A stretch of 64,000 bases of DNA from Rhodanobacter sp. ANJX3 (GCF_014200755.1 NZ_JACHCM010000002.1:248001-312000), one strand, 5' to 3'; counted from the first letter of the stretch, positions 47,296 through 55,093 are shown. The notes: generated by a model not told the origin, from the sequence alone. Translations and numbers: made by a program.

Positions 47296-47320
47296 GTTTG
47301 ATGCACGGAGCATCGCAACT

Positions 47321-47728
47321 ATGGTCCCGCCCAAGAAGCTCAAGGTCGCACTATTGTTTGCCATTCAGGCGCTATTGCTATGTTTCGCAGCCTTCTGCAT
47401 GTTTTACGGTCAGCACAATTTCATAATTACGAGCACCGGCATCCTCGCGATATTTGCAGGCCTCGCCCTCGTTCGGACCACACGCCAGGTACGGTTTGGC
47501 ACGCCGCTCCGAGGTAAGCCCACTTTCTCCGTCAAGCCTTGGCAATGGCTAGTCGGCGTTGCACTCGTCGTCATCCTGGCAGTCTCTTACGCTTGGCTCT
47601 TACACTCCGCTGCACCCAGTTACAAAGGCGGTCTTGTGCCTCTTTGGTCGTTTCTGGCAGCAACCCTAGCTTGCGGTGCGTGGTGGAGCGGCCTGTTCAT
47701 TCGCTGGTTCGTATGGTGGTTTCGGTAG
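47321..47728 (+). CDS. Cassette 12: membrane protein
   Basis: 135 aa with about four helices (LKVALLFAIQALLLCFAAFCMFYG; FIITSTGILAIFAGLALV; WQWLVGVALVVILAVSYAWLL; LWSFLAATLACGAWWSGLFIRWF). Unknown family. GGAG precedes ATG 47321; an in-frame ATG at 47294, inside the attC core, would add nine residues. Confidence 0.7.
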   Translation: MVPPKKLKVALLFAIQALLLCFAAFCMFYGQHNFIITSTGILAIFAGLALVRTTRQVRFGTPLRGKPTFSVKPWQWLVGVALVVILAVSYAWLLHSAAPSYKGGLVPLWSFLAATLACGAWWSGLFIRWFVWWFR

Positions 47729-47741
47729 GCACAGACGTAAC

Positions 47742-47798
47742 ATCTAACAACTCGTTCAAGGCGGACGGCTTCGCCGCCGCTTAACTCCAGCGTTAGGC
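47742..47798 (+). repeat. attC13
   Basis: ATCTAAC ... GTTAGGC, 57 bp, type A arms. Confidence 0.95.
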
Positions 47799-47815
47799 CG
47801 TAAGCAGGCACTCTT

Positions 47816-48190
47816 GTGAACCTCAACCAGATAACACTCCCGGTCATTGACTTCGATCGCTCGGTGGATTTCTACCGAGACATGGGCTTTACGCTCATCG
47901 TCCACTCGCCGCCCCGCTATGCACGCTTTGAGTGCCCGGATGGAGACGCCACTTTTTCGTTACACGCGGCTGATCATCCCGCAAGTGGCTTAGTTGTGTA
48001 CTTTGAGTGCGCTGATCTAGATGCTCGCGTTCAAAGCTTGGTCGCTGCTGGGTTCACTTTTACCCAGCTCCCCACTGATGAGCGCTGGCTTTGGCGGGAG
48101 GCGCGCCTCAATGACCCGTCTGGCAATGTACTCTGCCTATTCTGGGCCGGTGACAATCGCAAGAATCCTCCTTGGCGGGTTACGGCCTAA
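47816..48190 (+). CDS. Cassette 13: VOC/bleomycin-resistance-like protein (copy 2)
   Basis: 124 aa, the same cassette as number 4 with Ala16 to Ser and His33 to Pro changes. First member of a three-cassette block repeated 1640 bp downstream. The stop is the TAA of attC14. Confidence 0.88.
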   Translation: MNLNQITLPVIDFDRSVDFYRDMGFTLIVHSPPRYARFECPDGDATFSLHAADHPASGLVVYFECADLDARVQSLVAAGFTFTQLPTDERWLWREARLNDPSGNVLCLFWAGDNRKNPPWRVTA

Positions 48191-48244
48191 CAATTCATTC
48201 AAGCCGAAGCCGCTTCGCAGCTCGGCTTAACTCAGGCGTTAGGC
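48185..48244 (+). repeat. attC14
   Basis: GCCTAAC ... GTTAGGC, 60 bp, type B arms identical to attC5 and attC18. Confidence 0.95.
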
Positions 48245-48261
48245 CCTCTAATGGGACATCT

Positions 48262-48522
48262 ATGAATTCCGAACAAGCTAATTCAGTCGCTGACGCTCTT
48301 TTACTGGAGCCGCAAGCTCAACAGGCTGCCGTGGCAAAAAACAGCGCTAGCCGTGTTCGCATCCTCTCGGTCCGTCGTCGTACCGCCGCCTACGCTCTCG
48401 TGGGCTTCGCCGCTGGTGCGCTGACGGGCTACTTGATCTTCCTCAGGGTTCTCCCTGCTGCCATCATCGGCATGGGGCTGGGTACAATCATTGGGCGTTG
48501 GTTCGTTGGTCGTGGGGCCTAA
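48262..48522 (+). CDS. Cassette 14: small two-helix membrane protein
   Basis: 86 aa; a hydrophilic, Gln/Ala-rich N-terminus (LLLEPQAQQAAVAKNSAS) precedes two helices (AAYALVGFAAGALTGYLIFL; VLPAAIIGMGLGTIIGRWF) with glycine-zipper character. Unknown family. Repeated as cassette 18. The stop is the TAA of attC15. Confidence 0.72.
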   Translation: MNSEQANSVADALLLEPQAQQAAVAKNSASRVRILSVRRRTAAYALVGFAAGALTGYLIFLRVLPAAIIGMGLGTIIGRWFVGRGA

Positions 48523-48573
48523 CATCTCGTTCAAGGCGGACGGCTCCGCCGCCGTTTAACTCAAGCGTTAGCT
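48517..48573 (+). repeat. attC15
   Basis: GCCTAAC ... GTTAGCT, 57 bp, type A arms (GCCGTTTAAC). Confidence 0.95.
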
Positions 48574-48596
48574 CTCAGAGCATCGGTGACGTAACC

Positions 48597-49046
48597 ATGA
48601 GCAATCTGACAGTACGTCACGCCAAGATTGTCGACGCTCCCGAAATCGCTGTATGCCTTTCCGCTCTTGGTTACGGCACAGAGTGCAGCCTTGTTTCCGA
48701 GCGTCTTGCCTCCTTCGCCGACAGTTCAACGGATGCGGTCTTCGTTGCTTCGGCTAGCGACCTTACTTCCATGTTGGGCGTCGTCAGCGTGCACTTGCTT
48801 CCGCTCTTTCACACAACTGGGCTGCTCGGCCGCATCACGTCGCTCGCTGTCAATCCATCAACGCACGGCAAAGGTGTGGGCAAGGCTCTTGTTTCAGCCG
48901 CGGAGCAGTGGGCATGGGGCAAGGGCGCGAAACGCATGGAGGTTACAAGCGGTGATCACCGTCCTGCTGCACACGGGTTTTACCAAGCAGTCGGGTACTC
49001 GCTGGACGAGCGTCGGTTCATCAAGCATGCTGCAAAGGCAAGCTAA
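48597..49046 (+). CDS. Cassette 15: GNAT acetyltransferase (copy 1)
   Basis: 149 aa. GNAT core: LTVRHAKIVDAPEIAVCLSALGY at the start, LGRITSLAVNPSTHGKGVGKALVSAAEQWA with the acetyl-CoA loop HGKGVGKAL (90-98), and RPAAHGFYQAVGYSLDE. Substrate unknown; aminoglycoside or protein acetylation are possibilities only. Repeated as cassette 19. The stop is the TAA of attC16. Confidence 0.9.
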   Translation: MSNLTVRHAKIVDAPEIAVCLSALGYGTECSLVSERLASFADSSTDAVFVASASDLTSMLGVVSVHLLPLFHTTGLLGRITSLAVNPSTHGKGVGKALVSAAEQWAWGKGAKRMEVTSGDHRPAAHGFYQAVGYSLDERRFIKHAAKAS

Positions 49047-49097
49047 CAAATCGGTCAAGGCGGACGGCTTCGCCGCCGCTTAACTCAAGCGTTAGGC
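49041..49097 (+). repeat. attC16
   Basis: AGCTAAC ... GTTAGGC, 57 bp, type A arms. Confidence 0.95.
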
Positions 49098-49160
49098 CCC
49101 CCGCAGCGTATGCCCTGCACACAATCGGCGAAACCCTTGGCCACTTTCACTCCAGACACC

Positions 49161-49388
49161 ATGAAAAAAGTTTCGACCTTTGTTGCAAAAGCCATTTGCA
49201 TATTGTTGTTTGGCTTCGCGCTTGAAGGTTGCTTGCAGCTGGGCGTCAACAAAAACGGTTTCTATTGCACTGAAGGTCCGACTGATGTTGCACCTTCTTG
49301 CTTTGGACACTCTGCACCGAAATCGCCAACCAGCGCTTCGCCAGCAACTGCGACCTCACTCAAAAAAGTTGATCCGAGTGAGCCCTAA
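49161..49388 (+). CDS. Cassette 16: small lipoprotein
   Basis: 75 aa with a signal peptide and lipobox LEGC (Cys24), then Cys-containing and Ser/Thr/Pro-rich sequence. Unknown family. This cassette lies between the two copies of the duplicated block. The stop is the TAA of attC17. Confidence 0.7.
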   Translation: MKKVSTFVAKAICILLFGFALEGCLQLGVNKNGFYCTEGPTDVAPSCFGHSAPKSPTSASPATATSLKKVDPSEP

Positions 49389-49438
49389 CAACTCGTTAAG
49401 GCCGACGGCTACGCCGCCGCTTAACTCCAGCGTTAGGC
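49383..49438 (+). repeat. attC17
   Basis: CCCTAAC ... GTTAGGC, 56 bp, type A arms with one base missing in CTCGTTAAGG. Confidence 0.94.
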
Positions 49439-49455
49439 CGTAAGCAGGCACTCTT

Positions 49456-49830
49456 GTGAACCTCAACCAGATAACACTCCCGGTCATTGACTTCGATCGC
49501 TCGGTGGATTTCTACCGAGACATGGGCTTTACGCTCATCGTCTACTCGCCGCCCCGCTATGCACGCTTCGAGTGCCCGGATGGAGACGCCACTTTTTCGT
49601 TACACGCGGCTGATCATCCCGCAAGTGGCTTAGTTGTGTACTTTGAGTGCGCTGATCTAGATGCTCGCGTTCAAAGCTTGGTCGCTGCTGGGTTCACTTT
49701 TACCCAGCTCCCCACTGATGAGCGCTGGCTTTGGCGGGAGGCGCGCCTCAATGACCCGTCTGGCAATGTACTCTGCCTATTCTGGGCCGGTGACAATCGC
49801 AAGAATCCTCCTTGGCGGGTTACGGCCTAA
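49456..49830 (+). CDS. Cassette 17: VOC/bleomycin-resistance-like protein (copy 3)
   Basis: 124 aa, as cassette 13 with one residue different (YSPPRY instead of HSPPRY). The stop is the TAA of attC18. Confidence 0.88.
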   Translation: MNLNQITLPVIDFDRSVDFYRDMGFTLIVYSPPRYARFECPDGDATFSLHAADHPASGLVVYFECADLDARVQSLVAAGFTFTQLPTDERWLWREARLNDPSGNVLCLFWAGDNRKNPPWRVTA

Positions 49831-49884
49831 CAATTCATTCAAGCCGAAGCCGCTTCGCAGCTCGGCTTAACTCAGGCGTTAGGC
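49825..49884 (+). repeat. attC18
   Basis: GCCTAAC ... GTTAGGC, 60 bp, type B arms, identical to attC14. Confidence 0.95.
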
Positions 49885-49901
49885 CCTCTAATGGGACATC
49901 T

Positions 49902-50162
49902 ATGAATTCCGAACAAGCTAATTCAGTCGCTGACGCTCTTTTACTGGAGCCGCAAGCTCAACAGGCTGCCATGGCAAAAAACAGCGCTAGCCGTGTTCGC
50001 ATCCTCTCGGTCCGTCGTCGTGCCGCCGCCTACGGTCTCGTGGGCTTCGCCGCTGGTGCGCTGACGGGCTACTTGATCTTCCTCAGGGTTCTCCCTGCTG
50101 CCATCATCGGCATTGGGCTGGGTACAATCATTGGGCGTTGGTTCGTTGGTCGTGGGGCCTAA
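49902..50162 (+). CDS. Cassette 18: small two-helix membrane protein (copy of 14)
   Basis: 86 aa; differs from cassette 14 at four positions (VAKN/MAKN, RRTAAYALV/RRAAAYGLV, IGMGLG/IGIGLG). The stop is the TAA of attC19. Confidence 0.72.
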   Translation: MNSEQANSVADALLLEPQAQQAAMAKNSASRVRILSVRRRAAAYGLVGFAAGALTGYLIFLRVLPAAIIGIGLGTIIGRWFVGRGA

Positions 50163-50213
50163 CATCTCGTTCAAGGCGGACGGCTCCGCCGCCGCTTAAC
50201 TCAAGCGTTAGCT
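50157..50213 (+). repeat. attC19
   Basis: GCCTAAC ... GTTAGCT, 57 bp, type A arms; as attC15 apart from one base. Confidence 0.95.
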
Positions 50214-50236
50214 CTCAGAGCATCGGTGACGTAACC

Positions 50237-50686
50237 ATGAGCAATCTGACAGTACGTCATGCCAAGATTGTCGACGCTCCCGAAATCGCTGTATGCCTTT
50301 CCGCTCTTGGTTACGGCACAGAGTGCAACCTTGTTTCCGAGCGTCTTGCCTCCTTCGCCGACAGTTCAACGGATGCGGTCTTCGTTGCTTCGGCTAGCGA
50401 CCTTACTTCCATGTTGGGCGTCGTCAGCGTGCGCTTGCTTCCGCTCTTTCACACAACTGGGCTGCTCGGCCGCATCACGTCGCTCGCTGTCAATCCATCA
50501 ACGCACGGCAAAGGTGTGGGCAAGGCTCTTGTTTCAGCCGCGGAGCAGTGGGCATGGGGCAAGGGCGCGAAACGCATGGAGGTTACAAGCGGTGATCACC
50601 GTCCTGCTGCACACGGGTTTTACCAAGCAGTCGGGTACTCGCTGGACGAGCGTCGGTTCATCAAGCATGCTGCAAAGGCAAGCTAA
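50237..50686 (+). CDS. Cassette 19: GNAT acetyltransferase (copy 2)
   Basis: 149 aa, identical to cassette 15 except Ser31 to Asn and His66 to Arg; the acetyl-CoA loop is intact. The stop is the TAA of attC20. Confidence 0.9.
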   Translation: MSNLTVRHAKIVDAPEIAVCLSALGYGTECNLVSERLASFADSSTDAVFVASASDLTSMLGVVSVRLLPLFHTTGLLGRITSLAVNPSTHGKGVGKALVSAAEQWAWGKGAKRMEVTSGDHRPAAHGFYQAVGYSLDERRFIKHAAKAS

Positions 50687-50737
50687 CAAATCATTCAAGG
50701 CGGACGGCTTCGCCGCCGCTTAACTCCAGCGTTAGCG
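50681..50737 (+). repeat. attC20
   Basis: AGCTAAC ... GTTAGCG, 57 bp, type A arms. Confidence 0.95.
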
Positions 50738-50749
50738 GTGCCCACGACC

Positions 50750-51217
50750 ATGCAAGCAATCGAACAACTGCAAGCGCTCCTCCTCGGAAATTTCTATGGG
50801 AGCTTCAGTGTCGCCTCTGCTTTTGGACTCGACTTCGACGGATTTGAACTCTCGACCCAGGATGTGCGTAGCCCCGACGAGAAACTCATAGAGAGTTCCT
50901 TTGTTAACTCTTACGGCCCGGCGGCCAATACGGCCAACCCTGAATTGATTGGCAAGAGCGCGATATTGGCCGCCTGCCTCGGCGCTGCAATTTCTGACGT
51001 GCAGCTGTCTCCAGACGCATCCATAACTCTTCGGTTTGCTAACGGAGTGAAGCTCCAGTTTCCAACGGATACCACTGTTGTTGATTGGCATTGGGCAATC
51101 ACTGAAGATGGTCAGGACCCTTACTCGGGTTGCATCATCGGTTGCTTTGCCCCAGGTAAGATCCAAAGCAACCCCGCTAACAAATCGTTCAAGGCGGACG
51201 GCTGCGCCGCCGCTTAA
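50750..51217 (+). CDS. Cassette 20: hypothetical protein, attC-encoded tail
   Basis: 155 aa, soluble; the strand-rich end ITLRFANGVKLQFPTDTTVVDWHWAITE recalls small immunity-like or DUF6188-like proteins, without certainty. It runs into attC21 and ends NKSFKADGCAAA. ATG 50750 is preferred over GTG 50738 at the core site. Confidence 0.7.
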   Translation: MQAIEQLQALLLGNFYGSFSVASAFGLDFDGFELSTQDVRSPDEKLIESSFVNSYGPAANTANPELIGKSAILAACLGAAISDVQLSPDASITLRFANGVKLQFPTDTTVVDWHWAITEDGQDPYSGCIIGCFAPGKIQSNPANKSFKADGCAAA

Positions 51218-51231
51218 CTCCAGCGTTAGCA
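51175..51231 (+). repeat. attC21
   Basis: CGCTAAC ... GTTAGCA, 57 bp, type A arms; overlaps the cassette 20 gene. Confidence 0.95.
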
Positions 51232-51248
51232 ACCAGAGGAGCTATGTC

Positions 51249-51671
51249 GTGGAATCAAATATGCTGAAGAGCTTGACACTCGTAGTTGCAAGCTTCGCCG
51301 CCGGCGTTCTTATAGCAAATCTTCCACGCGCCAACGCGACTGCCGTTATTACCTCAAGTAACGACCTCACACATAAAAACTTTGTCGTGTCCATAGACGA
51401 GGTCAAGAAGAATTTCGTGTTCGCTGACGAGTTCAATGGCCATTATTCCAAGAACGTAACACTCTCGGATGGGACCAAAAGAACGATCGACTTAGTGCCT
51501 ATGCTTCACGACGGCATGCAGGTTGTCGAGTTCAAAGATACCGGCGGCGTGTCCTATATGGGGCTCAACGGCACAACGACAAATGGCAAGCTCATGGTTC
51601 ACATCTACGATTTGGACAATATGCATGCACAATTAAGACAAGAAGGTTGGGCTCCCCCAGTTGGTCGCTAA
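51249..51671 (+). CDS. Cassette 21: exported or anchored hypothetical protein
   Basis: 140 aa from GTG 51249, preceded by GAGGA at good spacing (ATG 51261 is the alternative). N-terminal hydrophobic segment LKSLTLVVASFAAGVLIANL, then a soluble strand-rich body (HKNFVVSIDEVKKNFVFADEF; MQVVEFKDTGGVSYMGLNGTT). Not recognised. The stop is the TAA of attC22. Confidence 0.7.
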   Translation: MESNMLKSLTLVVASFAAGVLIANLPRANATAVITSSNDLTHKNFVVSIDEVKKNFVFADEFNGHYSKNVTLSDGTKRTIDLVPMLHDGMQVVEFKDTGGVSYMGLNGTTTNGKLMVHIYDLDNMHAQLRQEGWAPPVGR

Positions 51672-51722
51672 CAACTCGTTCAAGACGGACGGCTTCGCCG
51701 CCGCTTAACTCCAGCATTAGGC
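51666..51722 (+). repeat. attC22
   Basis: CGCTAAC ... ATTAGGC, 57 bp, type A arms; the core has A in place of the G at the crossover point. Confidence 0.9.
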
Positions 51723-51730
51723 TGCGAAAT

Positions 51731-52003
51731 ATGCGTTATCAGGAAGCATCACCCGAACTAGATCAAAGATTCGATGCGCTCGTAGCTGCGCTCGCTACTA
51801 GTCCTAATGATCAAGTACTTCAGTCATCAGCAGCAAATCTGGCATATTCCATACGCAGCAGGTGCATTGATCTGGCCACTTGGAAAGCAGACTACTCACC
51901 CGAGTACAAAAAGCGGACGGCCCAAGCGGCACAGCTTACAAAGCTCGCAGGTACGCAGGCTGATGAAGTGCTGCTACAAGAATTCGGGCGCCCTAGCGCC
52001 TAA
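51731..52003 (+). CDS. Cassette 22: small helical protein
   Basis: 90 aa, soluble, all-helical in appearance (ASPELDQRFDALVAALATSP; SAANLAYSIRSRCIDLATWK). Not recognised. The stop is the TAA of attC23. Confidence 0.66.
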   Translation: MRYQEASPELDQRFDALVAALATSPNDQVLQSSAANLAYSIRSRCIDLATWKADYSPEYKKRTAQAAQLTKLAGTQADEVLLQEFGRPSA

Positions 52004-52054
52004 CAAATCATTCAAGGCGTATGGCTTCGCCACCGCTTAACTCAAGCGTTAGGT
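51998..52054 (+). repeat. attC23
   Basis: GCCTAAC ... GTTAGGT, 57 bp, type A arms (GGCGTATGGC/GCCACCGC). Confidence 0.93.
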
Positions 52055-52059
52055 AGAGA

Positions 52060-52374
52060 ATGAAGTCGACAGCATCAAAATGGAAAATTGCGGCTTTGAC
52101 CCTGGTGACGTTGCCAATGACTATTTGGCTCTCTCCAAAAAAACCAGATCTTCCCGTATCAAAGTTTTTATATTTCCTTGGCTTTTTACCACTTTTTATC
52201 GCGGCCGCGATGGAGCTTCAACGTGAATGGGAGGCTGTCGTACACAAGTGGCGTAACCCTGAGTCTTACGTAAAAAATGATCAGAAAGGCAACAAAGTTT
52301 TTTATATCCTTTGTCTTACCCTTGCTGGCCTTGTGCTACTTATAATTTGCATTGGCTCCATGCTGCACACCTAA
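52060..52374 (+). CDS. Cassette 23: membrane protein
   Basis: 104 aa; helices at about 8-24, 33-52 and 81-102, with a charged loop (REWEAVVHKWRNPESYVKNDQKG). Unknown family. The stop is the TAA of attC24. Confidence 0.7.
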   Translation: MKSTASKWKIAALTLVTLPMTIWLSPKKPDLPVSKFLYFLGFLPLFIAAAMELQREWEAVVHKWRNPESYVKNDQKGNKVFYILCLTLAGLVLLIICIGSMLHT

Positions 52375-52425
52375 CATTTCGTCCAAGGCGGACGGCTTCG
52401 CCGCCGCTTAACTCCAGCGTTAGGT
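52369..52425 (+). repeat. attC24
   Basis: ACCTAAC ... GTTAGGT, 57 bp, type A arms. Confidence 0.95.
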
Positions 52426-52438
52426 TTCGAGACGCACC

Positions 52439-52705
52439 ATGAAAAAAGTACGTGTCGCTCTACTTGTAATCATCAATGTTATGGGTGTCGGCATTGTTGC
52501 GGCATGGTGTTACTTGCTCAGCACGCTTTGTGCCTCGCCTCGCACGATAAACGAGGCAACCAAAAATACCGTCGACTACAACTGCCACGGAACCGTTGTT
52601 TTCATAACACCATTTCAAGATCTTCAACTTCACTGGTTGCTGCTTCCGCTGCTCGTCGTAACTTTGGCAAGCTTTGTTGTACGTATGTGGCAGCCGCCTA
52701 ACTAA
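52439..52705 (+). CDS. Cassette 24: small two-helix membrane protein
   Basis: 88 aa; helices VALLVIINVMGVGIVAAWCYLL and HWLLLPLLVVTLASFVVRMW flank a Cys-containing periplasmic-type loop. Unknown family. The stop lies inside attC25, just after the inverse core. Confidence 0.7.
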   Translation: MKKVRVALLVIINVMGVGIVAAWCYLLSTLCASPRTINEATKNTVDYNCHGTVVFITPFQDLQLHWLLLPLLVVTLASFVVRMWQPPN

Positions 52706-52752
52706 TCGTTCAAGGCGGGCGGCTCGGCCGCCGCTTAATTCCAGCGTTAGGC
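52696..52752 (+). repeat. attC25
   Basis: GCCTAAC ... GTTAGGC, 57 bp, type A arms (GGCGGGCGGCTCGGCCGCC). Confidence 0.95.
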
Positions 52753-52757
52753 CTCAC

Positions 52758-53054
52758 ATGAACCGTCTCTTAGCTTTCGGTTATGCACTCACGGTTGGAT
52801 CTATCGGGACCTCTATCGTCGTTGCTCGTGGCGCGCTGCCCCGCTTGGACGGAATCACCACATTGCTCGTGTCCCAAGTAATCTGTCTTGTCTGTTTGCC
52901 GGCAGCTGTATTACTTTTTCGGGGCGCAAGAGGCTCAGATAGTAAGGTGCGCCAATTTCTTGGTTACGCCGTTTCGGCCATTGACACTTTGTTGGCGATT
53001 GGTGCCGCTGCAGCTGTCACTCTTATTCTAGTTGGCAATGGGCGTTTCGCCTGA
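52758..53054 (+). CDS. Cassette 25: small membrane protein
   Basis: 98 aa, about three helices (LLAFGYALTVGSIGTSIVVA; TLLVSQVICLVCLPAAVLLF; AIDTLLAIGAAAAVTLILVG). Unknown family. Confidence 0.7.
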   Translation: MNRLLAFGYALTVGSIGTSIVVARGALPRLDGITTLLVSQVICLVCLPAAVLLFRGARGSDSKVRQFLGYAVSAIDTLLAIGAAAAVTLILVGNGRFA

Positions 53055-53055
53055 G

Positions 53056-53112
53056 GCCTAACCATTCGTTCAAGGCGGACGGCTTCGCCGCCGCTTAAGT
53101 TCAGAGTTAGGC
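53056..53112 (+). repeat. attC26
   Basis: GCCTAAC ... GTTAGGC, 57 bp, type A arms (CTTAAGTTCAGAG variant). Confidence 0.93.
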
Positions 53113-53134
53113 TGCATAGGAAAGGTGTCAGCAC

Positions 53135-53404
53135 ATGATGGTTTTGATTGTATGCATTCTTGGCTCCTTGCTGGCGGCCATCTACCTCCGAAAGCGCGGG
53201 AATGGAGCCGTTGTCAGCATGGCGTTGGGTGGGATTTTCGTTCCAATAGTGATCGCGTTCATGACCTGGATTTACCCGGCTGATCCCGAGTCAAAAATGT
53301 GGGCAATGATCACCATTCCAGTTTCTTATTTTTGGGGCATCGCAGGAGCTGTTTGTGGCTGTGGACTCGAATATCTATTACAGAAGGCAAAAGGCAACGC
53401 CTAA
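53135..53404 (+). CDS. Cassette 26: small membrane protein
   Basis: 89 aa, about three helices (MVLIVCILGSLLAAIYL; VVSMALGGIFVPIVIAFMTWIY; ITIPVSYFWGIAGAVCGCGLEYLL). Unknown family. The stop is the TAA of attC27. Confidence 0.7.
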   Translation: MMVLIVCILGSLLAAIYLRKRGNGAVVSMALGGIFVPIVIAFMTWIYPADPESKMWAMITIPVSYFWGIAGAVCGCGLEYLLQKAKGNA

Positions 53405-53455
53405 CATTTCGTTCAAGGCGAACGGCTCCGCCGCCGCTCAACTCAGGTGCTAGAC
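53399..53455 (+). repeat. attC27
   Basis: GCCTAAC ... GCTAGAC, 57 bp, type A arms; the core GCTAGAC is altered at the crossover triplet. Confidence 0.85.
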
Positions 53456-53459
53456 CGCC

Positions 53460-53864
53460 ATGGGCTATTTTCTGCAAGCGTTGACAATATCGGTGGCTTT
53501 ATTGCTGCTGTGGGCCGTTCTTGCCTCCCCGTTCTTGTTGGCATTTTTCTTCGCAGCTCGTTCGATGCGTCGTAAAGGTGTGCGTTCTGGGTGGGCCATT
53601 GCGGGTCTTGCCTCATCCTTTTCAGTTTTGGCGGCTCCTGTCCCGACACCAATTATGACTGTGTTCCTCCCACACGTTCTGGCTGTCTTCGACAGCAGCT
53701 ATTACTCCAATATCTTTAAAGGCCCTGAACCGTTCGCAGGCCTGTTGTTCTGGATCATCTCTTCACTCATGCTTACCTTCAGTATCGCTTTAGCAGCTGC
53801 CTGGCGTTACATTCGGCGACCTAACATCTCTTCCAAGCGTACGCGCGTACCGCGCGCCGTTTAA
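53460..53864 (+). CDS. Cassette 27: membrane protein reading into attC28
   Basis: 134 aa; helices at about 5-33, 44-65 and 89-115. Unknown family. The C-terminus NISSKRTRVPRAV is translated from attC28. The ATG lies 5 bp from the core. Confidence 0.7.
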   Translation: MGYFLQALTISVALLLLWAVLASPFLLAFFFAARSMRRKGVRSGWAIAGLASSFSVLAAPVPTPIMTVFLPHVLAVFDSSYYSNIFKGPEPFAGLLFWIISSLMLTFSIALAAAWRYIRRPNISSKRTRVPRAV

Positions 53865-53878
53865 CTCCAGCGTTAGCC
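53819..53878 (+). repeat. attC28
   Basis: ACCTAAC ... GTTAGCC, 60 bp, with divergent arms (AAGCGTACGCGCG/CGCGCGCCGTTT). Confidence 0.88.
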
Positions 53879-53883
53879 CTCTC

Positions 53884-54261
53884 ATGGAGATTCAGTCGAT
53901 GGGTAGTCGCCCACCTCAGAAATACGAAGGAAGTTGCCACTGTGGCGCCGTCCGATTTGAGATCGAAACCGACTTCCCGGAACTCACCATGTGCGACTGC
54001 TCGATCTGCCGTCGTAAAAATGCCCTGATGGTCAAGGTTCACGAGAGCAAGTTCAAATTGCTGGCCGGCGAAGAGTCGCTCACCGAGTACCAGTTCCACA
54101 CCAAGACTGCCCGTCACTTCTTCTGTAAGGTCTGCGGCATCTACCCGTTTCATCGCAAGCGCGTCACGCCTGACTACCTCGGTATAAATGTTCTTTGCCT
54201 TCAAGATTTTGAGCCATCTGGCATTCCTGTGCGCCAAGCAATTGGAGCGGCAATGAAATGA
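53884..54261 (+). CDS. Cassette 28: GFA family zinc protein
   Basis: 125 aa of the GFA/CENP-V fold. Zinc ligands are visible as GSCHCGAVRFE, CDCSICRRKNALM and HFFCKVCGIYPFH. The prototype (glutathione-dependent formaldehyde-activating enzyme) acts on S-hydroxymethylglutathione adducts; most members have unknown substrates. A tail of 35 bp separates the stop from attC29. Confidence 0.9.
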   Translation: MEIQSMGSRPPQKYEGSCHCGAVRFEIETDFPELTMCDCSICRRKNALMVKVHESKFKLLAGEESLTEYQFHTKTARHFFCKVCGIYPFHRKRVTPDYLGINVLCLQDFEPSGIPVRQAIGAAMK

Positions 54262-54295
54262 CCAAGCCGGCTACATTGGCTCGCTCGTGGGAGAG

Positions 54296-54352
54296 GGCTA
54301 ACATCTTGTTCAAAGCGGATGGCTTCGCCGCCGCTTAACTTCAGCGTTAGGT
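54296..54352 (+). repeat. attC29
   Basis: GGCTAAC ... GTTAGGT, 57 bp, type A arms (AAAGCGGATGGC). Confidence 0.93.
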
Positions 54353-54357
54353 GCTCC

Positions 54358-54717
54358 ATGTGCTTGTGCGCCACCCTGCCAGATGCCGTCTACATCGATT
54401 ATCAGCCGTCAGCGTTCGTCGGTTCTATGGTGCAGTTGGCTGTAGGCAACTGGGTCGAGCTCTGTCGCTGCTCAAGTTGTGGCCAGCTGTGGCGCATCGA
54501 CGAATGGGACAAGTATCAAGTGCAAGTCGCTATCAAAGTCTCAGCCGTTGAGGGGTGGGACTCATTCGACTTCAAGCCAATCCAACTGAAACTTCTTGTC
54601 AATGCTCGTGGGGGCCTAACAAATGAGTGCTGTGCTTGGGCAAACTGTAACCATCACGCAGTCAAAGGTGTTGCCTACTGTGCCGAGCATCTCTACGACA
54701 CTGGCGCTCGCAAGTAG
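54358..54717 (+). CDS. Cassette 29: Cys/His-rich probable zinc-binding protein
   Basis: 119 aa from ATG 54358. Cysteines in LCRCSSCGQLW (36, 38, 41) and CCAWANCNHH with later CAEH (91-111) suggest two zinc sites. Unknown family. The frame is open upstream through attC29, but that part is recombination-site sequence. Confidence 0.7.
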   Translation: MCLCATLPDAVYIDYQPSAFVGSMVQLAVGNWVELCRCSSCGQLWRIDEWDKYQVQVAIKVSAVEGWDSFDFKPIQLKLLVNARGGLTNECCAWANCNHHAVKGVAYCAEHLYDTGARK

Positions 54718-54720
54718 CTC

Positions 54721-54777
54721 ACCTAGCCACTCGTTCAAGACGGACGGCTTCGCCGCCGCTTAACTCCAGCGTTAGAT
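54721..54777 (+). repeat. attC30
   Basis: ACCTAGC ... GTTAGAT, 57 bp, type A arms; the inverse core is altered (TAGC for TAAC). Confidence 0.85.
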
Positions 54778-54781
54778 GCCC

Positions 54782-55090
54782 ATGAATCGCACTGATGAAT
54801 TTATCGCCGAACGCAAACTGGTTGCGGAGCATCCAAAGAAAGGAAAATTTCCGATTCATGTCAAGATCGGCAGGCCATATTCAGAGCTCAACGGAGAGCG
54901 TTGGGCCTGTCCTGTTTTTCTTGACGGGCTTGATCGGCGAGGACCAGACATACGCGGCATCGACTCTCTGCAGGCCCTGACTCTAGCCATTTTATTTGCC
55001 AGAACCACATTGCAATCGTTCGTTGATGGCGGATTGGCACTCTATTGGTCAGATGGAAAGCCAACGTCAGTCGAGAAGATTTTCGGTTAA
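54782..55090 (+). CDS. Cassette 30: DUF6968-like small protein
   Basis: 102 aa. FPIHVKIGRPYSELNGERWACPVFLDGLDRRGPDIRGIDSLQALTLAILFARTTLQSF resembles the DUF6968 pattern (Tyr...CPV...GL...G-DSLQAL), recalled but unverified. An in-frame ATG at 54776 formed by the core itself (GTTAGATG) is an alternative start. Confidence 0.7.
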   Translation: MNRTDEFIAERKLVAEHPKKGKFPIHVKIGRPYSELNGERWACPVFLDGLDRRGPDIRGIDSLQALTLAILFARTTLQSFVDGGLALYWSDGKPTSVEKIFG

Positions 55091-55093
55091 AAT

